64,000 nucleotides of DNA from Streptomyces rubrogriseus (GTDB lineage Bacteria; Actinomycetota; Actinomycetes; Streptomycetales; Streptomycetaceae): positions 7,130,001 through 7,194,000 of the forward strand of contig NZ_CP116256.1 of the NCBI RefSeq assembly GCF_027947575.1. Direction: 5' to 3'. Shown here one piece after another: positions 8,143 to 16,216 of the stretch. The position numbers were made by a program, and so were the translations under genes. Below the pieces are notes generated by a model, which had not been told where the DNA came from, searched no databases, and saw only the letters and a list, made by a program, of their open reading frames with translations. The number at the start of each line of letters is the position of its first letter. Within the stretch, counting starts at the first letter, position 1.

Positions 8143-11100
8143 TCGGCCCGCGCGGACACCCCGGTCGTGCGGTTCGTCACCGACCGGCTCGGCCAGCAGC
8201 AGCTTCTCGAGCGCCGCGCGGTCCGGCAGCCCCTCGGGCCGTACGACCTCTCCGGTGCGCACGTACAGGAAGGCGGCCGTCACCGAGGCGGGCGGCACGC
8301 CCTGCTGCTCGGCCCAGGCGAGGCGGTAGAGCGCGAGCTGGAGCGGGTCGGCGGTGGCGGCGCGGTTGGTCTTCCAGTCGACGATCTCGTACGTAGCGGT
8401 GTCGCCGTCGCCCTCCTTGTAGACGGCGTCGATGCGGCCGCGTACGACCCGCCCGGCGAGCGAGAGCTGGAACGGCGCCTCGACACGGAACGGGGTGCGG
8501 CGGGCGTACTCGGTGCGCTCGAAGGCGTCCTTCAGGAACTCCAGGTCGTGGTCGTCGGCGATCTCGGCGTCGCCGCCGGGCAGCTCCTCCGGTTCGAGCA
8601 ACGGCAGGGTCAGCGGTTCGAACCGGGCCTCCACCCAGGCGTGGAACCGGGTGCCGCGGCGGGCGGCGGGCTGGGGCGGGCGGGGCATGGGCCGGGCCAG
8701 CTCCTGGGCGAACCCGTCCGGGTCGGCGGCCAGGCTCAGCAGCTGGGAGGCGGTCAGCGACGCCGGAAGGGGCACTTCGGTGACGCTCTCGCGGGCGCGC
8801 AGGAGCTCTCCGGTGAGCGCGTCGAGGTCGCGGTCCCAGGAGGCGACGGTGCGGGCCTCCTCCGGTGTGAGGCGAGCGGGAGCGGGGACGGGCGCGGTGC
8901 CCGGGGGCTGTTCGGGGGGCGGTGCCTGGTGCGGGACGGTGGGGCCGGCCTGCGGGGCGGCAGGGCTCTGCGGTGCGTTGGGGGCCTCCCGCGCGGCCTC
9001 GGGGCGGTCCGTGGTCCAGCTGTCCCAGTCGGCGGGGTCCCCGGCCCAGCCGGGCTCCGCTTCCTCCGGGAGACCCTCGTCGTCCTCCGGGGGCGGCGGC
9101 CAGTCCGGGTCCTCGTAGGCGGCTGGGACGGAGGGGAGACCGCCTTCCTGGGCGGCGAGTCCGTCCAGGTGGGCGAGGACCGTCTCGGCGGCGGCCCGGC
9201 GCCGCGCGAGTGCCGCGTCGTCCAGGGGCAGGGGCCAGACCTCGTCGGCGGTCGCCCGGTGCAGGGCGGGGTTCTCCTCGTCCTCCGCCGGTTCGTCCGC
9301 CCAGACCTCGATCTCGCCGTGTCCGGCCGCGCAGTGCTCGTACAGGGCCGTCAGGAAGTCGGACGGACCGCGGGGCTTCTTCTGGCTGGGCCCCCACCAG
9401 TGGCCGGAGCCGAGGAGCAGGGAGCGGGGGCGCGTGAAGGTGACGTAGCCGAGGCGGAGCTCCTCGGTGTGCTGGTGGTCCTTCATGGCCTCGTGGAAGG
9501 CCTTCAGACCGCGGGAGTCCCAGGAGGCGACGTCGGGCAGGGTCTCCGCGTCGCCGCGCAGGCCGTGCGGCAGCACCTTGCCCTGGGCGGTCCACTTCTC
9601 CCGGCCCTGACCGCTGGGGAAGGTGCCGGTGACGAGACCGGGCACGGCGACGACGTCCCACTCGAGGCCCTTGGACTTGTGCGCGGTCAGTACCTTGACG
9701 GTGTTCTCCCCGCCGGGCAGCGCGTTGTCCAGGCCCTTCTCGTACTGCGCGGCGGTGCGCAGGAAGCCCAGGAAGGCGAGCAGGGTGGCCTCGCCGTCGC
9801 CCGCGGCGAAGGACGCGGCGACGTCGAGGAAGTTCGACAGGGTCTCGCGGCGGCGGGCCGCCAGCGCGTGCGGGGACGCCGACAGCTCGACCTCCAGGCC
9901 GGTGACGGCGAGGACGCGGTGCAGGACGTCCATGAGCGGGTCGGACAGGGCTCGGCGCAGCTCGCGCAGTTCGGTGGCGAGCCGGGCGAACCGCACGCGC
10001 GCGTCGGCCGAGAAGGGCAGCCCGTCGTCGTCGCCGGTACCGTCCAGCGGCGTCTCCAGGAAGGTGTCGAGGGCGTCCGCGAGCGATATCACCTCGGACG
10101 GGTCGACCCCCTCGACGGCCTCGGCGAGCCTCCGGTCGGGGTCGTCGCCGCCCTCCACGCGCGCGTGGCTCACCAGCAGCCGGGCGCGGCGTCCCAGGAG
10201 GGCGAGGTCGCGCGGGCCGATGCGCCAGCGCGGGCCGGAGAGCAGCCGGACCAGGGAGGCGTTGGCACCCGGGTCCTGGAGGACTTCGCAGACGGCGACC
10301 AGGTCGGCCACCTCGGGCAGGTGCAGCAGCCCGGACAGGCCGACGACCTCCACGGGGACGTCACGGGCCACCAGCGCGCCCTGGATCTCCGCGAAGTCGG
10401 TCGCCGTGCGGCACAGGACGGCGATCTCACCGGGCGCCTTGCCGGTGCGCACGAGGTGGGCGACGGAGTCGGCGGTCCAGTCGATCTCCTCGGCGTGGGT
10501 GCGCAGCAGGGCGCAGCGGACCATGCCGTCGCGTTCGGCGCCCGGGGCGGGTCGCAGGGCCTCCACGCCCGCGTGCATGGCGCGCAGGGGCTCGGCGAGG
10601 CCGTTGGCGAGGTCGAGGAGGCGGCCGCCGCTGCGGCGGTTCTCGCTGAGCGCCTGGCGGGCCGCGGGCCGTCCGTCGGCGTGGGCGAAGTGTTCGGGGA
10701 AGTCGTCCAGGTTGGCGACGGAGGCGCCGCGCCAGCCGTAGATCGCCTGGCAGGGGTCGCCCACGGCGGTCACGGGATGGCCGGTGCCGCCGCCGAACAG
10801 GCCCGCCAGGAGGATGCGCTGGGCCACGGAGGTGTCCTGGTACTCGTCCAGCAGCACGACCCGGTAGTCGTCGCGCAGGACGCGGCCCACCTCGGGGAGT
10901 CCGGCGAGTTGCGCGGACAGGGCGATCTGGTCGCCGAAGTCGAGCAGGTCCTGCCGGCGTTTGGCGGCCCGGTAGCGGATCACCAGGTCGGCCAGTTCGC
11001 GGCGGGCGGCGGCGGCCTCGGGGACCTTGCGCAGGTCGGCGTTGCTGAGCCGGACGCCGTCCAGGGTGTCCAGGAGGCCGGCGTCCCAGGCGCGCAGGTC

Positions 11101-11751
11101 TTCGGGGCGCACGAGGTGCTCGGCCAGTTCGCCGTCGAGGGCGAGGAGGTCGCTGACCAGGTCGGCGAAGGACCGGGTGAGCGCCGGGTAGGGCCCGGGG
11201 GCCTCGCGCAGGACCCTCGCGGCGAGCTGGTAGCGGGTGGCGTCGGCGAGCAGGCGGGAGGTCGGCTCCAGTCCGAGGCGTAGACCGTGGTCGGTCAGGA
11301 GACGGCCCGCGAAGGCGTGGTACGTCGAGATCGCGGGCTCGCCCGGCGGGTGGTCCGGGTCGATCACGTCCGGGTCGGTCACGCCCGCTCGGATCAGGGC
11401 CGTGCGCACGCGTTCGGCTAGTTCACCGGCCGCCTTGTTGGTGAAGGTGAGCCCGAGGACCTGCTCCGGGGCGACCTGGCCGGTGCCGACCAGCCACACC
11501 ACGCGTGCCGCCATCACCGTCGTCTTGCCGGACCCGGCTCCGGCCACGATCACCTGCGGCGCGGGCGGCGCGACGATGCAGGCCGTCTGCTCGGGGGTGA
11601 AGGGGATGCCGAGGAGCTCCTTGAGCTGTTCGGGATCGGTGATGTGGGCGGGCACGTCAGAGAGGCTAGCGGCGGCCACTGACAGCGGGTGCCGGATCTC
11701 CTCCCGGGTCGGAGGGAAGCGCAGGTCAGCCCGCGTGGTGCGACGTGTCAC
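8140..11751 (-). CDS. adnB: helicase-nuclease subunit AdnB (UvrD-like motor plus RecB nuclease)
   Basis: Up to 1203 residues. The N-terminal SF1A motor has Walker A VAGAGSGKTT, DEYQD and GDPCQAIYGWRGAS; it is followed by the second RecA fold ending VTFTRPRS. A Pro/Ala-rich linker of about 120 residues leads to a RecB-family nuclease with GRIDAVY, EIVDWKT and QLALYRLAWA. AdnAB is the actinobacterial counterpart of RecBCD/AddAB, resecting double-strand breaks; mycobacterial AdnB is the dominant motor. The start is uncertain: GTG 11751 is the longest, and GTG 11655 (just before PAHITDPEQL) is plausible; neither has a good Shine-Dalgarno. About 108 bp from adnA, so probably cotranscribed. Confidence 0.88.
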   Translation of the reverse strand: MTRRTTRADLRFPPTREEIRHPLSVAAASLSDVPAHITDPEQLKELLGIPFTPEQTACIVAPPAPQVIVAGAGSGKTTVMAARVVWLVGTGQVAPEQVLGLTFTNKAAGELAERVRTALIRAGVTDPDVIDPDHPPGEPAISTYHAFAGRLLTDHGLRLGLEPTSRLLADATRYQLAARVLREAPGPYPALTRSFADLVSDLLALDGELAEHLVRPEDLRAWDAGLLDTLDGVRLSNADLRKVPEAAAARRELADLVIRYRAAKRRQDLLDFGDQIALSAQLAGLPEVGRVLRDDYRVVLLDEYQDTSVAQRILLAGLFGGGTGHPVTAVGDPCQAIYGWRGASVANLDDFPEHFAHADGRPAARQALSENRRSGGRLLDLANGLAEPLRAMHAGVEALRPAPGAERDGMVRCALLRTHAEEIDWTADSVAHLVRTGKAPGEIAVLCRTATDFAEIQGALVARDVPVEVVGLSGLLHLPEVADLVAVCEVLQDPGANASLVRLLSGPRWRIGPRDLALLGRRARLLVSHARVEGGDDPDRRLAEAVEGVDPSEVISLADALDTFLETPLDGTGDDDGLPFSADARVRFARLATELRELRRALSDPLMDVLHRVLAVTGLEVELSASPHALAARRRETLSNFLDVAASFAAGDGEATLLAFLGFLRTAAQYEKGLDNALPGGENTVKVLTAHKSKGLEWDVVAVPGLVTGTFPSGQGREKWTAQGKVLPHGLRGDAETLPDVASWDSRGLKAFHEAMKDHQHTEELRLGYVTFTRPRSLLLGSGHWWGPSQKKPRGPSDFLTALYEHCAAGHGEIEVWADEPAEDEENPALHRATADEVWPLPLDDAALARRRAAAETVLAHLDGLAAQEGGLPSVPAAYEDPDWPPPPEDDEGLPEEAEPGWAGDPADWDSWTTDRPEAAREAPNAPQSPAAPQAGPTVPHQAPPPEQPPGTAPVPAPARLTPEEARTVASWDRDLDALTGELLRARESVTEVPLPASLTASQLLSLAADPDGFAQELARPMPRPPQPAARRGTRFHAWVEARFEPLTLPLLEPEELPGGDAEIADDHDLEFLKDAFERTEYARRTPFRVEAPFQLSLAGRVVRGRIDAVYKEGDGDTATYEIVDWKTNRAATADPLQLALYRLAWAEQQGVPPASVTAAFLYVRTGEVVRPEGLPDRAALEKLLLAEPVGDEPHDRGVRAGR

Positions 11752-11859
11752 ACCGGCCGCTCGGCGCGGCGGCTCAGGCCGGCCGGGGGCGGCCAGGGCG
11801 GCTGGGGCGGCCGGGGCGGCTCCGGTCCACCCCCACGCCCGCCTGGCGGCACCCGTCGC

Positions 11860-14800
11860 TCACTCCACGACGTGCCGCCCCTCGGGGCGAGCGCTGCACG
11901 ACGCGCGGAACGAGCAGTGGGTGCAGTGCTGGCCCGCGGTCGGGGTGAACCGTTCGTCCAGGACCTTGCCGGCGGCCGTGGCCAGCAGGTCACCGACCCA
12001 CTCGCCCTCCGGCCCCTCCTGCGTCCCCTGTGCCTGCACCTTGGGCAGGGTCTCGCCGCCGTCCCGCTTGGGCGCGCCCTGGCGCAGGTGGACGAGCTCG
12101 GCGCCGCCCGGTTGCGGGCGCACGCCGTCGAAGGCCTCGTCGACGGCGCCCTCGCGGACGGCGAGCTGGTACACGGCGAGCTGGGGGTGGTGGGCCACCT
12201 CCGAGGAGGTGGGCGCCTGCTTGCCGGTCTTGAAGTCCACGACGTAGGCGCGGCCGTCGCCGTCGGCCTCCACGCGGTCCATCTGGCCCCGGATGCGCAC
12301 CTCGTAGTCGCCCGCTTCCAGGGTCACGTCGAAGTCGTGCTCGCTCGCCACCGGGGTGCGTCCGGCGCGGTCCATGACGTGCCACTTCAGGAAGCGTTCC
12401 AGCGCCACGCGCGCGTTGGCCTTCTCCTGGGCCGACTTCCACGGCGCGTCGAAGGCGAGCGCGTTCCACACGGAGTCCAGACGCTCCATGAGGACGGCGA
12501 GGTCGGCCGGGGTGTGTCCGGAGGCCACCTCGTCGGCGAGCACGTGCACCACGTTGCCGAAGCCCTGGGCGGTCGTCGCGGGCGTGTCGGCCTTCACCTC
12601 ACGGCCCAGGAACCACTGCAGGGCGCAGGTGTTGGCGAGTTGGTCCAGGGCACTGCCGGAGAGCGTGACGGGCTGGTCGCGGTCGCGCAGCGGCACCTTG
12701 CTCTCGGTCGGGTCCCACATGCCCCACCAGCGGTAGGGGTGGGCGGACGGCACCAGGGGACGGCCGTGCTCGTCGGTCAGGGCGGCGAGGCGGGCCAGAC
12801 GGCGCGCGGCTGCCTCTCTCAGCGGCTCGGAGACGCGGGGGTCGACGGTGGTGGCGCGCAGTTCCGCGACGAGCGCCGCGACGGCGAGGGGGCGGCGCGG
12901 ACGGCCCGTGACATCGGCGGGTTCGACACCGAGTTCGGTCAGGAAGCGGGACGGCTTGTCCCCGTCGTCGGCCGGTGCCTTCACCGCGGTCACGACGAGC
13001 CGTTCACGCGCGCGCGTGGCGGCCACGTAGAACAGGCGGCGCTCCTCGGCGAGCAGGGCTCCGGGGCTGAGGGGTTCGGCGAGTCCGTCGCGGCCGATCC
13101 GGTCGGCCTCCAGGAGGGAGCCGCGGCGGCGCAGGTCCGGCCACAGGCCCTCCTGGACGCCGGCCACGACGACGAGCCGCCACTCCAGGCCCTTGGAGCG
13201 GTGCGCGGTCATCAGGCGGACGGCGTCGGGGCGTACCGCGCGCCGCGCGAGCGTGTCGGCCGCGATGTCCTCGGCGTCGATCTCCTCCAGGAAGTTCAGG
13301 GCGCCCCGGCCACCGGTGCGCTCCTCCGCGCGGGCGGCGGTCGCGAACAGGGCGCACACGGCGTCCAGGTCGCGGTCGGCGTTCCGCCCGGCGGCGCCGC
13401 CGCGCCGGGCGGAGCGTTCCAGGCGGGTGGGCCAGGGGGTGCCGTTCCACAGGTCCCACAGCGCCTCCTCGGCGCTGCCGCCTCCCGCCAGGCGCTCACG
13501 GGCCTTGCGGAGGAGCGCGCCGAGCCGCTGGGCGCCGCGCGCGTACGCGGGGTCGTGCACGGCGAGCCGCTCCGGCTCGGCCAGCGCCCGGGCGAGCAGT
13601 TCGTCCGAGGGCGGCGGCAGCGGGTTGCCCGCGGCGCGCTGCTCGTCGCGCAGGGCGCGGCCGAGGCGGCGCAGGTCGGCGGCGTCCATCCCGGCGAGGG
13701 GCGAGGTGAGCAGGGTGAGAGCGGTCTCGGTGGACAGCCAGCACGGCTCGTCCGCGCGGTGCCCGCGTTCACCGCGCGGGGGCTTCGTCGCCGCGTCTCC
13801 GCCCTCGTCCTCGTACGCGTCGGCGTCGGCGTCGGGACCGATCTCGGGATCAGCGTCGGGATCGTCACCGGCGTCGGCGTCAGCGTCGGCGTCGGTGCGC
13901 GGACCAGCGTCGGCCTCGGACCCGACCGCCCCTGGCCCCTCACCCGCCCAGGCCCCCGTGTCGGCCTCCGCCTCCGCCACGGCTCGCAGCGCCATCAGCA
14001 GGGGCGCCACCGCGGGCTCGTGGCGCAGGGGGAGGTCGTCGCCGTCGATGTCCAGGGGGACGCCGGCCGCGGTGAGGGCACGGCGGAGCGTCGGGATGGT
14101 GCGCGAGCCGGCGCGTACCAGGACGGCCATGTCGCGCCACGGAACGCCGTCCTCCAGGTGCGCCCGGCGCAGGATGTCGGCGATGTTGTCCAGTTCGGTG
14201 CCGGAGGTCGGATACGTGTACGCCTCGACCCGCCCGCCGTCCCGCACCGGAGTCAGTTCACGGTGGGCACGCACCTTGTCGGCGGGGAGGCGGGTCAGCG
14301 GCATGCGCTGGGTCAGCAGCCTGGTGGCGGCCAGCAGGCCGGAGCCGGACCGGCGGGCGGTCCGCAGTACCCCGACCGGCGCCGGACGACCGTCCGCGCG
14401 CGGGAAGGCGGTCGGGAAGTCCAGGATGCCGTTCACGTCCGCGCCCCGGAAGGCGTAGATCGACTGGTCGGGATCGCCGAAGGCGACGAGGGTGCGCCCA
14501 CCGTCCGCCAGCGCGTGCAGCAGCCGTACCTGGGCGGGGTCGGTGTCCTGGTACTCGTCCACGTACACCGCGTCGTACTGGGCGGTCAGGTGTGCGGCGA
14601 CCTCGGGACGGCGGGCGAGGAGCACCGCGCGGTGGACGAGTTCGGCGTAGTCGAGCACGCCCTGGAGGTCCAGCACGTCGAGGTACTCGGCGAGGAAGAC
14701 GGCGGCGGCGCGCCAGTCGGGGCGGCCGATGCGGCGGGCGAAGGCCGCGAGCGCGTCCGGGCCGAGTCCCAGTTCGCGGCTGCGGGCGAGCACCGCGCGG

Positions 14801-15357
14801 ACCTCGTCGGCGAAGCCGCGGGTGGTCAGGCAGGCCCGCAGCTCGTCGGGCCAGCGCACATGGGCGAGCCCGAGCCGCTCCAGGTCCACCTGCCCGGCGA
14901 GCAGCTCGCGCACCGTCACGTCCTGCTCCGGGCCGGACAGCAGGCGCAGCGGCTCCACGAACAGCTCGCTGTCCTGGTGGGCGCGGACCAGGGCGTAGCC
15001 GAACGAGTGAAAGGTCGTCGCCCTGGGCGCCCGCGCGGCGCCGATGCGCAGCGCCATCCGGTCGCGCAGCTCGACGGCCGCCTTGCGGCTGAAGGTGAGC
15101 ACCAGGATGCGCTCGGGGTCACCGCCCCTGGCGATCCGGTCCGCCACCGATTCGACCAGGGTGGTGGTCTTCCCGGTGCCCGGCCCCGCCAGGACGAGCA
15201 GCGGTCCGGACCGGTGGTCAACCACGGCGCGCTGTGCGGCGTCCAGACGAGGGGGGTCCGTGCGAGCCGGCGGGGTACGCACCAGTCGGTAAGCGCCACG
15301 GCTCCCCCGTCGCACCTGGGGGTGCGACGGGTGTCCGGTGGAGGAAGAGGAGCTCAC
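11860..15357 (-). CDS. adnA: helicase-nuclease subunit AdnA (UvrD-like motor plus Fe-S nuclease)
   Basis: Up to 1165 residues. The motor domain carries LAGPGTGKTTT, DEYQDTDP and GDPDQSIYAFRGAD. The C-terminal nuclease has GQMDRVE, VVDFKTGK and QLAVYQLAV. It also has one upstream Cys (NTCALQW) and a terminal CTHCSFRASC, the four-Cys Fe-S arrangement of AddB/AdnA nucleases. Inside the motor is a low-complexity Asp/Ala insertion (about 13,770-13,950). It works with AdnB in double-strand break resection. The start GTG 15357 is the longest option; a GTG at the VRRGSRG position about 15 codons in is an alternative. A small hairpin (15308-15327) lies near this start. Confidence 0.88.
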   Translation of the reverse strand: MSSSSSTGHPSHPQVRRGSRGAYRLVRTPPARTDPPRLDAAQRAVVDHRSGPLLVLAGPGTGKTTTLVESVADRIARGGDPERILVLTFSRKAAVELRDRMALRIGAARAPRATTFHSFGYALVRAHQDSELFVEPLRLLSGPEQDVTVRELLAGQVDLERLGLAHVRWPDELRACLTTRGFADEVRAVLARSRELGLGPDALAAFARRIGRPDWRAAAVFLAEYLDVLDLQGVLDYAELVHRAVLLARRPEVAAHLTAQYDAVYVDEYQDTDPAQVRLLHALADGGRTLVAFGDPDQSIYAFRGADVNGILDFPTAFPRADGRPAPVGVLRTARRSGSGLLAATRLLTQRMPLTRLPADKVRAHRELTPVRDGGRVEAYTYPTSGTELDNIADILRRAHLEDGVPWRDMAVLVRAGSRTIPTLRRALTAAGVPLDIDGDDLPLRHEPAVAPLLMALRAVAEAEADTGAWAGEGPGAVGSEADAGPRTDADADADAGDDPDADPEIGPDADADAYEDEGGDAATKPPRGERGHRADEPCWLSTETALTLLTSPLAGMDAADLRRLGRALRDEQRAAGNPLPPPSDELLARALAEPERLAVHDPAYARGAQRLGALLRKARERLAGGGSAEEALWDLWNGTPWPTRLERSARRGGAAGRNADRDLDAVCALFATAARAEERTGGRGALNFLEEIDAEDIAADTLARRAVRPDAVRLMTAHRSKGLEWRLVVVAGVQEGLWPDLRRRGSLLEADRIGRDGLAEPLSPGALLAEERRLFYVAATRARERLVVTAVKAPADDGDKPSRFLTELGVEPADVTGRPRRPLAVAALVAELRATTVDPRVSEPLREAAARRLARLAALTDEHGRPLVPSAHPYRWWGMWDPTESKVPLRDRDQPVTLSGSALDQLANTCALQWFLGREVKADTPATTAQGFGNVVHVLADEVASGHTPADLAVLMERLDSVWNALAFDAPWKSAQEKANARVALERFLKWHVMDRAGRTPVASEHDFDVTLEAGDYEVRIRGQMDRVEADGDGRAYVVDFKTGKQAPTSSEVAHHPQLAVYQLAVREGAVDEAFDGVRPQPGGAELVHLRQGAPKRDGGETLPKVQAQGTQEGPEGEWVGDLLATAAGKVLDERFTPTAGQHCTHCSFRASCSARPEGRHVVE

Positions 15358-15623
15358 GTGGTTCGCCGGTCCTGGTGGGTGTGCTGGTGGGCCGTCCGCG
15401 CCGTGGGCGGGGCGGTGGCCACGGGATGAGGGGCACGCGTGCGGCCGACGCTACGCCGGGGAACGAGGCGGAAGCGGTGCTTCCTCTTCTTCCCTCGGGT
15501 CACTCGCGGCACGAGCGCCCCCTGTCCCACGAACGTACGTCATGCCACGGACATGCCCGAAGTGCGTGGTTTACCTCATACGGATCACCCGTCGCACATC
15601 GGCCGGTCACATGGCGGAAGCTG

Positions 15624-16031
15624 TCAGGTGTGACCCTGTGCGCGTCCGCCGTGCCCCTGTGGGCGTCCGTCGCCGTCCCACCGCGCCCGCTTCAGGTCGA
15701 GCCGCGGCAGGTGCCCCGCTGCGGCCCTGCTCGCCTCCTTCAGGGGCGTGCCCTCCTCCCGGTAGCGGTCGAGCGCCTCCAGTTCGCGCCCCGCGAGCAG
15801 GACCCCGTCCGCGCGGACGACACGCCACCAGGGAACGCCTCCCCCGTAGAGGGACATCACCCGGCCGACCTGGCGGGGTCCCCCCTCCTCCAAGTACTCG
15901 GCGACGTCTCCGTAGGTCATGACGCGGCCCGGCGGGATCAGTTCGGTCATGTCGAGGACCCGCTCGGCGTACTCGGGCAGCGCATCCGCGTTCTCCGGCC
16001 GGACGCCGTCCGGAAGGCTCTGCTCGCTCAT
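15624..16031 (-). CDS. alkyltransferase-like protein (ATL)
   Basis: A 135-residue protein of the O6-alkylguanine-DNA methyltransferase fold. It keeps GRVMTYGDVAEYL and GGGVPWWRVV, but the catalytic PCHR of true transferases is PWWR, so the acceptor Cys is replaced by Trp. ATL proteins bind O6-alkylguanine without repairing it and hand lesions to nucleotide excision repair. It lies upstream of adnA on the same strand (266-bp gap). The C-terminal 20 residues are Gly/Arg-rich. Start ATG 16031; the ribosome binding site is weak. Confidence 0.92.
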   Translation of the reverse strand: MSEQSLPDGVRPENADALPEYAERVLDMTELIPPGRVMTYGDVAEYLEEGGPRQVGRVMSLYGGGVPWWRVVRADGVLLAGRELEALDRYREEGTPLKEASRAAAGHLPRLDLKRARWDGDGRPQGHGGRAQGHT

Positions 16032-16216
16032 CCGCCCCATCCTGCCGCACCCGGCCGACAACGCGGCGCACTCCCGAGAGCCCACGTCCCTCGCCCACAG
16101 GCGGCGCTTCGGGCAGACTGTGCGGCCCGCACGGGCACCCTGATGCCTGCCGAGGCCGACGCGGCATGCCACCATCGTGCGGGCGGTGACCAGTGATACG
16201 AGAGCAAGAAGAGGCG

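Noticed and set aside
15531..15542. LexA-like GAAC-N4-GTTC site upstream of adnA
   Set aside because: The right half reads GTCA rather than GTTC, leaving only one good half-site.
15439..15633. Small plus-strand frame in the gap between adnA and the ATL gene
   Set aside because: Its composition is not clearly coding, there is no ribosome binding site, and it runs into the ATL gene on the opposite strand.
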